A stretch of DNA of 64,000 nucleotides from Levilactobacillus mulengensis (GTDB lineage Bacteria; Bacillota; Bacilli; Lactobacillales; Lactobacillaceae): contig NZ_RHNW01000004.1 in NCBI RefSeq assembly GCF_003946045.1, positions 62,001 to 126,000 on the forward strand, written 5' to 3'. The translations under genes and the position numbers were made by a program. Under the pieces are notes generated by a model. That model was not told the origin of the DNA and ran no database searches. It saw only the letters and a list, made by a program, of their open reading frames with translations. The number at the start of each line of letters is the position of its first letter. Position 1 is the stretch's first letter. This document shows positions 33,079 through 41,711 of this stretch, piece after piece.

Positions 33079-33961
33079 TTGGTGGCGGTGGCTTCTCGGG
33101 GTGATCGCCGTGCTGGTGATCTTTCTTCCTAGTGTGGGCTGGATGCAACAGCGCATCACGCAATATAAAACAAACTATCGAACGCCCTTGAACCCGACCA
33201 TCATGGTCCCGGGGTCGAGTGCGAGTCAAAATCGCTTTGATACACTGATTACGCAGTTGCGTAAAGAAACTAAGGCTAGTCATAGTGTGTTAAAGGTCAA
33301 AGTGGCCGAGAACGGCCAAATTTCCTATACCGGGTCGATTCGGCAGGGGGATAATCAACCGTTTATTGTGATTGCCTTTGAAAATAATCGTGATGGCTAT
33401 GAGAATATTAATAAGCAAGCCAAGTGGTTATCGCTGGCGATTAAAGACTTGGTGAAAACTTACCACTTCAATCACTTTTCGGCGCTGGGTCATTCCAATG
33501 GTGGGCTGATTCTTAGCCTGTTTCTAGAGAAGGACTTCCCGCAGATCAAGCACGTGGCCATTGATAAACTGATGACCATCGCGACACCGTATAACATGGA
33601 GTCCGATAGTACAACGACCCGGACGGCGATTCTCAAGGAGCTGGTCGCGGGTCGCAGCAACTTGCCAAAGAAGCTGACCGTGTACTCCGTAGCGGGAACG
33701 GAAAATTATTCCAGCGATGGCACGGTGCCAGCAAACAGCGTCAATCAGGGGAAATACGTCTTTCAAAATCAGGTGGCGCACTATACCCAGATTACCGTCA
33801 CCGGGGATGATACGACTCATTCGGACCTGCCGCAAAATAAGCAGATTGTCTTGTTGATTCGGCAATATCTCTTGCAGGAAAACTTGCCGGCCAAGGATCG
33901 GTATCAACGGCCCAGCAAGAACCAGCAACGTTCCATTACCGGGGAGACCGGTCTGCCTTAA
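33068..33961 (+). CDS. DUF915 alpha/beta hydrolase, membrane-anchored
   Basis: 297 residues. A signal anchor near residues 6-25 precedes an alpha/beta-hydrolase of the DUF915 type: IMVPGSSASQNRFD, nucleophile elbow GHSNGG, and the late acidic/His region SDGTVPANS and DTTHSDLP. It overlaps the PTS IIC gene and is translationally coupled to it. DUF915 proteins are thought to be cell-surface hydrolases; substrate unknown. A second member lies at 61876. Confidence 0.88.
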   Translation: MRHSWWRWLLGVIAVLVIFLPSVGWMQQRITQYKTNYRTPLNPTIMVPGSSASQNRFDTLITQLRKETKASHSVLKVKVAENGQISYTGSIRQGDNQPFIVIAFENNRDGYENINKQAKWLSLAIKDLVKTYHFNHFSALGHSNGGLILSLFLEKDFPQIKHVAIDKLMTIATPYNMESDSTTTRTAILKELVAGRSNLPKKLTVYSVAGTENYSSDGTVPANSVNQGKYVFQNQVAHYTQITVTGDDTTHSDLPQNKQIVLLIRQYLLQENLPAKDRYQRPSKNQQRSITGETGLP

Positions 33962-34001
33962 AGGTTTGGTATAATGGAAAAAAACGGTGGGGGTCTTCTC
34001 G

Positions 34002-34859
34002 GTGAATTTTCGACAACTAGAATATTTTTTGGCGGTCGCCAATGCTGGTCAGATTACGGCAGCGGCGCAACAGCTGCATATGGCCCAGCCGCCACTGAGC
34101 TATCAGTTAAAGCAGTTAGAAACGGAGATGGGTGTGACCCTCTTGAACCGCTCAGCTAGTGGCACGACATTAACGCCCGCGGGGCAACTCCTGCGAGACT
34201 ATGCGCAACAGCTGGTCGATCTCAGAGACCGGGCGGACAGCCAGGTGCGGTCGCTGGGACAAGGACTAGCGGGCGTGTTATCGGTTGGCGTGATTTCTTC
34301 ATCGATTGGGGCAACACCGAACGCCAAGCTGCGCACCCTCACGCGCCATTACCCTAAGGTCCAGATTCGTTTGTTTGAAGACAACACGTACGGACTGATT
34401 GATCGGTTAGAAAAACATCTAATTGATGTGGCCATCGTGCGGACGCCCTTTACGGCACCAGGCCTAGCCAGCAAGGACCTGGCTACGGAATCAATGGTGG
34501 CCGTGGTACCTAAGAAGTATGACCACTTTCCAGCGGCCACGTTAAAGGTCGAGGACCTAGCGACCGTTCCCCTAATTATTTATCGGCGGTTCGAGCACCT
34601 GTTCCAGGCGACCTTCACTGAAAAGCAAATGGCACCGTTCATTGCTTGTACTTGTGATGATGCCCGAACAGCGGTCCAGTGGGCCGAGTCACGGATGGGG
34701 GTGGCGGTCGTGCCCCAGTCGGTGGCGGAACAGACGAGTGGTCTACAAACTAGTGTCCGGCAGATTCGGTATCAACCGTGGCGCACGACCCTGAAGCTGG
34801 TTTGGCCAGAACAAATCACGCCCAGCCCGCTCCTCCAGCGGTTTATCGACAGCTATTGA
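34002..34859 (+). CDS. LysR family transcriptional regulator
   Basis: 285 residues. N-terminal winged helix FRQLEYFLAVANAGQITAAAQQLHMAQPPLSYQLKQLETEMG; C-terminal periplasmic-binding-like effector domain. A GGTGGGGG eight bases before the GTG at 34002 decides that start over GTG 33987. A -10 box TATAAT lies at 33970-33975. Targets unknown; the next gene (sulfite exporter family) is 355 bases downstream on the same strand after a terminator. Confidence 0.9.
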   Translation: MNFRQLEYFLAVANAGQITAAAQQLHMAQPPLSYQLKQLETEMGVTLLNRSASGTTLTPAGQLLRDYAQQLVDLRDRADSQVRSLGQGLAGVLSVGVISSSIGATPNAKLRTLTRHYPKVQIRLFEDNTYGLIDRLEKHLIDVAIVRTPFTAPGLASKDLATESMVAVVPKKYDHFPAATLKVEDLATVPLIIYRRFEHLFQATFTEKQMAPFIACTCDDARTAVQWAESRMGVAVVPQSVAEQTSGLQTSVRQIRYQPWRTTLKLVWPEQITPSPLLQRFIDSY

Positions 34860-34912
34860 AGCCAAAACGACGTTGGAATGCGATAGTCTATCATATGTTA
34901 AATACAAAATAA

Positions 34913-34953
34913 AAGAAGTTGCCATATGATTTTTGTATGGCAACTTCTTTTGC
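34913..34953 (+). terminator. terminator of the LysR gene
   Basis: Arms AAGAAGTTGCCATA/TATGGCAACTTCTT, with T-rich end. From here to 35214 lies the promoter region of the TSUP gene; nothing else is seen. Confidence 0.9.
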
Positions 34954-35214
34954 TTATGAAAGCGATTGTAAGCCTGAACGTTTCCCCTTAGTTAAGGGTA
35001 GAAATTGGTTGAAAGTCATTGGGGTTAAGAAAAACATTATATTTGATATTGCACAAATTTGAATAACGAGGTTCGGAAACGCTGATATTTAGGTAATTGT
35101 AAATGTGAATTATTTAACAAATGAACAACGAATTATTCTCTGGCAAACTTGCCGCCACCCCCACAAAGGTTGATAATCGGTTAAGTAAATTGATGAAGGA
35201 GGCATTAGTCACTT

Positions 35215-36060
35215 ATGATTCATACAACCATTATTATGTTGGCCGTGGGTATCTTCGCCGGAATTGCCGGGGCCATTTTAGGTATCGGTGGTGGGATGAT
35301 CATCACGCCAATCTTAACCCTTGGGATGGGGTTAAACATTAAATACGCGATTGGGGCCAGTATCATTGCCGTTATCGCCACCAGTTCAGGATCAACCATC
35401 GCCTACCTGCGCGATAACGTGTTAAACTTGCGGGTCGCCATGTTCTTGGAAATTGCGACGACCATTGGGGCCATCGTGGGGGCCTTGTTGACCGGGGTCT
35501 TGGATCCCAAGTACCTGTACTTGTTGTTCGGATGTTTACTCGTTTTCTCCGGGTGGAACATGTACCGCAAGCTACGGCGCGGGTCCGAAGTCTTACAACG
35601 GGTTGAACCGGATAAGATTGCGGCTAAGTTGAAATTAAATGGAACTTACTTTGATAAGGCCGAAATGAAAGATATTGATTACCAGGTTGAAAACGTGCCT
35701 GCCGGTTTTTCCGTGATGTTTGGGGCCGGGGTCGCTAGTGGGTTACTGGGCATTGGGTCCGGGGCCTTCAAGGTGATGGCATTGGATACCTTCATGAAGA
35801 TGCCACTGAAACCTTCCAGCTCAACGTCCAACTTGATGATGGGGGTTACGGCGGCAGCGAGTGCCACGGTGTACTTCTTTAACGGCGCGATTTTACCAGG
35901 GATTGCCGTTCCCATGGCCTTAGGTATCTTGGGTGGTGCCGTGATTGGTTCACGGATCATGCAAGTTCTGCCAGCACGGTGGATTCGGATCGTCTTTATT
36001 CCAATTATCTTGTACATTGGATTTGAAATGTTATTTAAAGGATTGGGGGTTCACTTCTAA
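35215..36060 (+). CDS. TSUP (TauE/SafE) family anion permease
   Basis: 281 residues, about eight membrane segments in two homologous halves, each with the TSUP motif: GAILGIGGGMIITPIL near the N-terminus and GLLGIGSGAFKVMAL in the second half. Family members move sulfite, sulfonates, thiosulfate or organic acids; the substrate here is unknown. The next gene (DUF1634) starts on the last base of the stop codon, a common partner of TSUP in Lactobacillales. Start ATG follows GAAGGAGG. Confidence 0.9.
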   Translation: MIHTTIIMLAVGIFAGIAGAILGIGGGMIITPILTLGMGLNIKYAIGASIIAVIATSSGSTIAYLRDNVLNLRVAMFLEIATTIGAIVGALLTGVLDPKYLYLLFGCLLVFSGWNMYRKLRRGSEVLQRVEPDKIAAKLKLNGTYFDKAEMKDIDYQVENVPAGFSVMFGAGVASGLLGIGSGAFKVMALDTFMKMPLKPSSSTSNLMMGVTAAASATVYFFNGAILPGIAVPMALGILGGAVIGSRIMQVLPARWIRIVFIPIILYIGFEMLFKGLGVHF

Positions 36061-36437
36061 TGGCACAAAAACCAGCAACGACCGCCAGAGAAATGGCACA
36101 GGTCGAAACCATTATTGGGCGAATTCTTCAGGTCGGCGTTATTTTCTCCGCCATTGTCATGTTGATTGGCTTAGCCTTGTTCCTGGTCACCGGTTATTCC
36201 GGCTACGAAGGGGATTTTGTGCCCCGGCAAATGGGGATGATTTTGGCCGGCACGTGGCAATTAAAGCCCTACGCCATCATGATGCTTGGGGTGTACTGCC
36301 TGATTTTAACGCCCGTCTTGCGGGTCGTCGTTTCCATCTACGCCTTTTATAAAGAAAAGGATCACCTGTACGTGGCCATCACCACGTTAGTGTTAATTAT
36401 CTTACTCATCGCCTTAGCGATTGGGGTTAAAGGATAA
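36060..36437 (+). CDS. DUF1634 membrane protein, TSUP partner
   Basis: 125 residues, three hydrophobic segments: VETIIGRILQVGVIFSAIVMLIGLALF, YAIMMLGVYCLILTPVLRVVVSIYAF and the C-terminal YVAITTLVLIILLIALAIG. This matches DUF1634. It overlaps the TSUP gene by one base and presumably forms an accessory subunit. Function not established. Confidence 0.85.
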   Translation: MAQKPATTAREMAQVETIIGRILQVGVIFSAIVMLIGLALFLVTGYSGYEGDFVPRQMGMILAGTWQLKPYAIMMLGVYCLILTPVLRVVVSIYAFYKEKDHLYVAITTLVLIILLIALAIGVKG

Positions 36438-36461
36438 GCCACAGAATAGAAGAATGTGTGA

Positions 36462-36491
36462 AGCTCGGGAGGTGACTCTCGGGCTTTTTTT
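36462..36491 (+). terminator. terminator of the TSUP operon
   Basis: Arms AGCTCGGGAG/CTCTCGGGCT followed by seven T. Confidence 0.88.
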
Positions 36492-36585
36492 ATGGAAAAA
36501 TGAGCTGGTAAAATCAAGTGACAGTTGGCCCGGTTATGCTAAACTAAAAGGTAAGTAGATTTTCAGAAACGAGAGGCGACTCACC

Positions 36586-37821
36586 GTGGGAACACGTAAG
36601 ACCGAGCAATGGCGGCGGAATTTAGCCGTCTTGTGGTTAGGGACATTTATTGCCGGCATGGGATTCAGTGAAATCATGCCATTTATTTCGTTATACGTCG
36701 ATGACCTGGGGACGTTTACCAAGGGCCAGCTGACCATGTATAGTGGGTTGACCTACGCGGCGACCTTCTTTGTGATTGCCGTGGTGTCACCGTTATGGGG
36801 CAAGCTGGCGGATCGGAAAGGCCGAAAACTCATGCTACTCCGGTCCTCGTTGGGGATGGCCGCCGTCATTGGCTTGATGGGGTTTGTGACCAACGTGTGG
36901 CAGTTGATTGGCCTGCGCTTCTTACAAGGCTTCTTTGCGGGATACATCCCCAATGCCAGTGCGCTGATCGCGTCGGAAACGCCGAAGGAAAAGAGTGGTA
37001 ATGCCCTGGGTATCCTGACGACCGGTTACGTGAGCGGTAATTTGATTGGTCCGGTGTTGGGTGGTATCCTGGCCCAGGTCTTTTCGATTCGGTGGACGTT
37101 TATCCTGACCGGGATTTTCCTAATTATCGTGTTTTTCCTGAGCGCAACGCTGGTCCATGAACACTTTACGCCCATCAGTAGGGAGCGCCAGGCGCAGGCC
37201 GGTTTTTTCCTGAAACAGGTGAAGAATCCGACTCTCATCGTGGTGTTATTGGTCTCGACCATGTTTATTCAAATAGGCAATAATTCCATCACCCCAATCA
37301 TTAGTCTGTATGTCCGACAACTGATGCATCATACCGGCCCCATCACGCTGGTTGCCGGGATCATCGCGGCCTTACCGGGGATTTCAACCTTGTTGGCGGC
37401 CCCGAAACTGGGCGAGTACGGCGATCGGCACGGGACGCAACGCGTGTTGGTGTTTGGCTACGTCTTTGCCGTCTTGATGTACTTCCCTCAAGGCTTCGTG
37501 ACCAGCGTTTGGCTACTCGGTATTTTCCGGTTTATGATCGGGATTTCGGACGGGGCCCTGTTCCCAGCGGTGCAAACGATGTTGACGAAGAATGCGCCAC
37601 AGTCGTTGACCGGGACGGTCTTCAGCTGGAATCAATCCTTTCAGGCCCTCGGCAGTATGCTGGGTGCCATGCTGGGTGGGGTGGTCGCCAACTGGTTCAA
37701 TTACAACGGCGTCTTTATGTTTACCGCCTTGACGCTGTTATTAAATTTCTTATTACTAGCGTGGCTGGTGCCCGAGATGCGGCAATGGCACAAGCGACCC
37801 GCTAAAAGGAGCGCAAATTAA
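36586..37821 (+). CDS. MFS multidrug-type efflux transporter
   Basis: 411 residues, 12 predicted helices. Motif A between TM2 and TM3 is GKLADRKGRK; TM5 carries the antiporter-type motif TGYVSGNLIGPVLGG. This places it with DHA1 drug:H+ antiporters (PmrA/NorA-like). Start is a GTG after GAGAGGCGACTCACC. The stop overlaps the start of the small alarmone synthetase gene by one base, an unusual pairing that suggests joint expression. Confidence 0.88.
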   Translation: MGTRKTEQWRRNLAVLWLGTFIAGMGFSEIMPFISLYVDDLGTFTKGQLTMYSGLTYAATFFVIAVVSPLWGKLADRKGRKLMLLRSSLGMAAVIGLMGFVTNVWQLIGLRFLQGFFAGYIPNASALIASETPKEKSGNALGILTTGYVSGNLIGPVLGGILAQVFSIRWTFILTGIFLIIVFFLSATLVHEHFTPISRERQAQAGFFLKQVKNPTLIVVLLVSTMFIQIGNNSITPIISLYVRQLMHHTGPITLVAGIIAALPGISTLLAAPKLGEYGDRHGTQRVLVFGYVFAVLMYFPQGFVTSVWLLGIFRFMIGISDGALFPAVQTMLTKNAPQSLTGTVFSWNQSFQALGSMLGAMLGGVVANWFNYNGVFMFTALTLLLNFLLLAWLVPEMRQWHKRPAKRSAN

Positions 37822-38483
37822 TGGCTAACGAGAACTTACCTGCACAGTTTCCCAACGATCCGACTTCATTGAAAGCTATCGACCAGTTTCGGTCGTTGAT
37901 GTTGAATTACCGGAGTGCGGTCCAGGTCGTTGAAACCAAGATTCACTACCTTGACCAGGAATATCAAATTCAAAATGGCCACACGCTGGTCGACAGTCTC
38001 CAGTCACGCATCAAATCGCCGGAGAGTATTCTTGAAAAGGTGCAACGCAAACATTTGGCGCTTAACCTGCAGACGCTACCGGACCAGATGCATGACATTG
38101 CTGGTATCCGGGTCATTGTGCGGTTCGAGGATGATATTTTGTCCATGGAACGGCGACTGGAGAAGCAACCCGATATTAAAATTTTAAATCGCAAGGATTA
38201 CGTCTCCAAGCCTAAGCCCAACGGTTATCGGAGCCTGCACCTGATTCTAGCGGTGCCCGTCTTTTTGGCGGCCGGTGTCCAAGAGGTTACGGTCGAGGTT
38301 CAGATTCGGACGATTGCCATGAATTTCTGGGCCTCACTTGAGCATGAATTGAGTTATAAAAAGAACGTGCACCACCAAGATGAGCTGCGGCGTGAACTGA
38401 TTGCCAAGGCTGAGTTGGTGCATCAACTGGACCAGGACATGAATGGCATTAAGAATCAGATTCGGGCGGAAGAAAATATTTAG
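37821..38483 (+). CDS. relQ: small alarmone synthetase, RelQ-type GTP pyrophosphokinase
   Basis: 220 residues, synthetase domain only, without HD hydrolase or TGS/ACT domains. Motifs: RIKSPESILEK (63-73, ATP/G-loop), DIAGIRV (92-98), KPKPNGYRSLH (131-140, substrate loop) and EVQIRTIAMNFWASLEHELSYK (159-180, catalytic Glu). C-terminal helices allow tetramer formation as in RelQ/YjbM. It makes (p)ppGpp from GTP/GDP and ATP. Coupled to the upstream MFS gene. Confidence 0.93.
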   Translation: MANENLPAQFPNDPTSLKAIDQFRSLMLNYRSAVQVVETKIHYLDQEYQIQNGHTLVDSLQSRIKSPESILEKVQRKHLALNLQTLPDQMHDIAGIRVIVRFEDDILSMERRLEKQPDIKILNRKDYVSKPKPNGYRSLHLILAVPVFLAAGVQEVTVEVQIRTIAMNFWASLEHELSYKKNVHHQDELRRELIAKAELVHQLDQDMNGIKNQIRAEENI

Positions 38484-38493
38484 TGTGATTTTA

Positions 38494-38528
38494 AGCGCAC
38501 TCGACAACCAGTCGGGCGCGCTTTTTTT
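38494..38528 (+). terminator. terminator of the MFS-relQ operon
   Basis: Arms AGCGCACTCGAC/GTCGGGCGCGCT, then seven T. Confidence 0.88.
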
Positions 38529-38605
38529 ACGTGGGCGAACGGTGCATTTGTCTGCTAAAGTAACCGTTTTCGTGATAAACTTAACCTATGAAGGGAGCGG
38601 ATCAT

Positions 38606-39019
38606 ATGTTACGAAATAAAGTGATGACCGTTTTAGCCGTTAGCGCACTAGGACTAGGATTTGAAGGCCTCATCCAGGCACCACAACCGGCGGCCGCTAA
38701 GCAGAGCGTTTACCAGAAGATTCCCAAGCGTTACCGGGGGACTTGGAAGCTCAAGCATTCGACCGGTCGCGTGAAAAAGGGTAGTCAGTTGAAGATTAAG
38801 GCGCGGGTCTTTAAGAGTGATTTCGGTACATACAAGGACAAGCAACTGGGCGTTCACATTGGTAAGAAGGTCGGCAAGAAGTACGTGTCCGTCTTCCAAA
38901 TCGCCAATGGAAAGCAGGTTGGCGAGTACAACGTTTTGCGCCGGACCCATTATAAGAATCAGGTCGCACTGAAGTGGACGTTCAACACCTCAACCGCCTA
39001 CTACGTCAAAGCTAAGTAA
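38606..39019 (+). CDS. small secreted RGTW-motif protein, copy 3
   Basis: 137 residues from ATG 38606 (AAGGGAG at 38591-38597). Signal peptide ends near AAA. The mature start YQKIPKRYRGTWKLKHSTGRVKKG contains the PxxxRGTW motif shared with the genes at 25655 and 26152; the end is WTFNTSTAYYVKAK. Closely paired with the gene at 39515. Basic, extracellular, function unknown. Repeat B2 begins at the stop codon. Confidence 0.78.
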   Translation: MLRNKVMTVLAVSALGLGFEGLIQAPQPAAAKQSVYQKIPKRYRGTWKLKHSTGRVKKGSQLKIKARVFKSDFGTYKDKQLGVHIGKKVGKKYVSVFQIANGKQVGEYNVLRRTHYKNQVALKWTFNTSTAYYVKAK

Positions 39020-39294
39020 CGGGTGAAAACTGGGCCTGGTCGCGGTGGTTTTCGTTCCCGGCGGCAGATTCAAAGTGACCTGCTATGGGGCCGGTTACAG
39101 CCAGAGGGCGGGCTTCCACCTCAATTTTGAGCCAGAGTGCGGTCTCTAAGGTTGTCCCATGGGCTAAGCTGAGTGGGAAACCTCAGCTAAGGCCATCGAC
39201 ACAGCCGGTCACTTTAATCTGCCTCTGGTCACTAACAACGACCTAGCTGGGCCCGGCTTTCTCAGTTCCGTGGCTGACACGGGTTTGACCCGTT
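39018..39294 (+). repeat. structured intergenic repeat B2
   Basis: Family B. Outer arms AACGGGT/ACCCGTT (allowing one mismatch). The long internal stem GGCAGATTCAAAGTGACC pairs with GGTCACTTTAATCTGCC over 17 bp with one bulged C; the sequence differs from other copies but pairing is retained. Hairpin TAAGCTGAG/CTCAGCTAAG. Directly 3' of a secreted-protein gene, same orientation. Confidence 0.88.
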
Positions 39295-39514
39295 GTTGCG
39301 GTTAGTTCTTGAGGTGGTTGGGTTGTCTGGTGTTGTCTGGGGCGTTCACGCTGTTTGTAGTTGAAGCCACACTAACAGTTATTCTGTTCCAACGAGTACC
39401 TATTCCTACACGTCACGCCACGTTTCTTTGTTAAGTTACCTTGCCAAGCGGTTTCCTAGTACCCAAACTCTGCTCATCTAGTGATACGCTAAATGGTGAG
39501 GGGAGTGGATAGCT

Positions 39515-39910
39515 ATGCTGAAACAATTATTCATGACGACAATTGCTGCGACCACTTTGGGCTTGGGGGCCACCATGTTGACGGCGCCTCAGCCGGCCGC
39601 TGCGCAGAGCGTTTATCAGTCGGTGCCACAGGCTTATCGGGGGACTTGGAAACTAAAGCACGCCACTTGGTCAGCGAAAAAGAATCTCAAATTAAAAATT
39701 ACCGCGCGCTCGTTTAAGAGTCAGTTTGGGTCTTATGCGGGCAAGGAACTAGGGGTCTATCAAGGCAAGCACAGCATCTCGGTCTTTAAGATTGCCGGGG
39801 GCATGCAAGTGGGGGCGTACAACACCCTGCAACGCACGCGCTACCAGCAAAAGCCCGCCTTGAAGTGGTCGTTTAACGGCCAATCGATGACCTATGTTCG
39901 GGAACGGTAA
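39515..39910 (+). CDS. small secreted RGTW-motif protein, copy 4
   Basis: 131 residues. Signal peptide MLKQLFMTTIAATTLGLGAT with AAA cleavage. The mature part begins SVYQSVPQAYRGTWKLKHATWSAKK and shares with copy 3 the segments KITARSFKSQFGSY, GVYQGK, ISVFKIAGGMQVG and ALKWSFN. Start ATG follows GAGGGGAG. Tandem duplicates separated only by repeat B2. Function unknown. Confidence 0.78.
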   Translation: MLKQLFMTTIAATTLGLGATMLTAPQPAAAQSVYQSVPQAYRGTWKLKHATWSAKKNLKLKITARSFKSQFGSYAGKELGVYQGKHSISVFKIAGGMQVGAYNTLQRTRYQQKPALKWSFNGQSMTYVRER

Positions 39911-39935
39911 ACTAGTTGATACTTAGAACGAGAAA

Positions 39936-39976
39936 GCGGCAATCACCCAGCATGACCGGATGATTGCCGCTATTTT
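39936..39976 (+). terminator. terminator of RGTW copy 4
   Basis: Perfect arms GCGGCAATCA/TGATTGCCGC, then TATTTTC. Confidence 0.85.
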
Positions 39977-39982
39977 CATACA

Positions 39983-40012
39983 AAAAAGCCTCAGCATCAG
40001 CCAAGGCTCCGT
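39983..40012 (-). terminator. terminator of the small membrane protein gene
   Basis: On the minus strand AGCCTTGG...CTGAGGCT followed by six T. Confidence 0.65.
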
Positions 40013-40025
40013 TTATCGATCAAGC

Positions 40026-40244
40026 TTAACGTGACTTTTTATCACTGGAAGCTTGGTTATCACGGCTAAGTAGCGTGATTCCGTTGACCGCAATCACAGC
40101 GACTACTGCCATCCAGATCCCAATTTTCATGGGTTCCCAAGTCATTTGTTCCAACGTACCACCGATGTAACCCATAACTTCGCCGAAGATAACGGACCAA
40201 AAGATCACGACTAAATTAGATTCAAGCCACTTCACACGTGTCAC
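40026..40244 (-). CDS. small membrane protein, DUF2929-like (YjzD)
   Basis: 72 residues with two hydrophobic helices: NLVVIFWSVIFGEVMGYIGGTL and IGIWMAVVAVIAVNGITLL, and a polar C-terminus. The FW...GEVxGYIGG pattern resembles the DUF2929/YjzD proteins of Firmicutes. Start ATG follows GTGACACGTG with a weak ribosome binding site (GAGGTG). Function unknown. Confidence 0.65.
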   Translation of the reverse strand: MTRVKWLESNLVVIFWSVIFGEVMGYIGGTLEQMTWEPMKIGIWMAVVAVIAVNGITLLSRDNQASSDKKSR

Positions 40245-40360
40245 CTCACAATCGTTATTAGTTTACCACGATTAGTCCTTCAACGGGTAATTAAGTTTGC
40301 GCTCGCAGGTAAATTTCTCACCAATTTATTGTATGACCTGACAGAGCGTGGTCGTCTGTG

Positions 40361-40389
40361 TTGCGAATGGTGGCGTTTTCTAGTATACT
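40361..40389 (+). promoter_or_regulatory. promoter of the antiporter gene
   Basis: TTGCGA (40361-40366), 17-base spacer, TATACT (40384-40389). Predicted start near 40396 gives a leader of about 108 bases. Confidence 0.75.
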
Positions 40390-40395
40390 GTATGA

Positions 40396-40503
40396 AATAT
40401 AGATTAGAGATGGTTGAAGCGATTGCTTTCAAGAACAGCGTCCTCCTTGGGTTGGGGGGACCGTTTTGAGGCGGTCGCTTTTTTCGTGCGAGGGAGGAAA
40501 CTT
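40396..40503 (+). promoter_or_regulatory. attenuator-like leader of the antiporter gene
   Basis: Three hairpins: P1 TTGAAGC/GCTTTCAA (40414-40432), P2 GTCCTCC/GGGGGAC (40440-40461), P3 GACCG/CGGTC followed by GCTTTTTT (40459-40484). P2 and P3 share bases 40459-40461, so they exclude each other; P3 with its T run is a terminator that ends 20 bases before the start codon. This is the logic of a riboswitch or attenuator. No known class was recognised. Confidence 0.6.
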
Positions 40504-41700
40504 GTGGAACTATTAAAAGACTTAACGTTAATCTTATTGGCAACAACCGTGGTGGGACACTACTGTACCCGTATCGGGATTCCGGCCGTTATCGGCCAAC
40601 TGTTGGTGGGGGTCCTGGTGGGACCGGCCATGTTGGGCTGGATTTCACTCAGCCACTCACTGGAAGGCTTTGCGGAAATCGGGGTCATCATCCTGATGTT
40701 CATCGCCGGCCTCGAAAGTGATTTGCAACTGTTGAAACGCTACCTGAAGCCCAGCGTGTTGGTCGCCCTCATGGGGGTGCTGATCCCCGTGCTGGGGACG
40801 TACGCCGTGGGGATGTTTTACAATTTGGGCGTCACAGAAAGCCTCTTTATCAGTGTGATTTTCGCCGCCACGTCCGTGTCAATTTCCGTGGAAGTCTTAA
40901 AGGAAATGAACGCGTTAAATAGCCGCGAGGGGACCACGATTCTGGGGGCCGCCGTGGTCGATGACGTGTTGGCCGTTGTGATTTTGAGTGTGCTGGTCAG
41001 CACGACCGGGACCGCCGTTGGTGAGAGCGCCGCGCAGTCCAGCAGCCTCTTACTGACCACGATTGAACAGGTGATTTACTTTGCGGCCATCTACCTGGTC
41101 GTCCGCTGGTTAGCGCCTTACATGGCCAAAATTGGCGAACGTTTGTTGATTCCGATGGGTCCAACACTGATGGCTATCATTCTATGTTTCGGGATGGCTT
41201 ACGTGGCCGAACTCGTGGGTTTAAGCGACGTGGTCGGGGCCTTCTTCGCCGGTATCGCGATTTCCCAAACGACGGCGCGCTCCACGGTCGACCGGCACAT
41301 TGAGCCAGTCGGCTACGCGCTGTTCATTCCCGTGTTCTTTGTCAGCATTGGGTTGAACATGGACTTCAATGGCTTGGGCAAACAGATTGGGTTCATCCTA
41401 GTTCTGACGGTCGTGGCCGTGCTGTCCAAACTGATCGGTGCCGGGAGTGGGGCCAAACTGGCCGGCTTCTCCTGGGGCAGTTCCGCCGCAGTGGGTGCCG
41501 GGATGGTATCTCGGGGTGAAATGGCCTTGATCATCGCCCAAATCGGGTACGCGGCTAAGCTGATGTCGCCGGTCCGTTACTCGGCAATCGTGGCGGCAAT
41601 CATTATCGCGACGCTGTTGGCACCGTTCCTGTTACGGTGGACGATGGACCGCGTGCACCGTGGGGAAGTCGACCGCTCCAAAGTCCGCCCGTCCGAATAA
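40504..41700 (+). CDS. CPA2-type cation:proton antiporter (KefB/NapA-like)
   Basis: 398 residues from a GTG at 40504 behind GGGAGGAAAC; the frame is open upstream only through the leader. About 12-13 helices. GIPAVIGQLLVGVLVGPAMLG, EIGVIILMFIAGLESDL and the core AAVVDDVLAVVILS (two Asp, the Na+/H+ site of CPA2) are clear. No C-terminal RCK domain. Exchanges Na+ or K+ for H+. Transcription probably depends on the leader. Repeat A7 follows the stop. Confidence 0.9.
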   Translation: MELLKDLTLILLATTVVGHYCTRIGIPAVIGQLLVGVLVGPAMLGWISLSHSLEGFAEIGVIILMFIAGLESDLQLLKRYLKPSVLVALMGVLIPVLGTYAVGMFYNLGVTESLFISVIFAATSVSISVEVLKEMNALNSREGTTILGAAVVDDVLAVVILSVLVSTTGTAVGESAAQSSSLLLTTIEQVIYFAAIYLVVRWLAPYMAKIGERLLIPMGPTLMAIILCFGMAYVAELVGLSDVVGAFFAGIAISQTTARSTVDRHIEPVGYALFIPVFFVSIGLNMDFNGLGKQIGFILVLTVVAVLSKLIGAGSGAKLAGFSWGSSAAVGAGMVSRGEMALIIAQIGYAAKLMSPVRYSAIVAAIIIATLLAPFLLRWTMDRVHRGEVDRSKVRPSE

Positions 41701-41711
41701 AAGTTTTGTCT

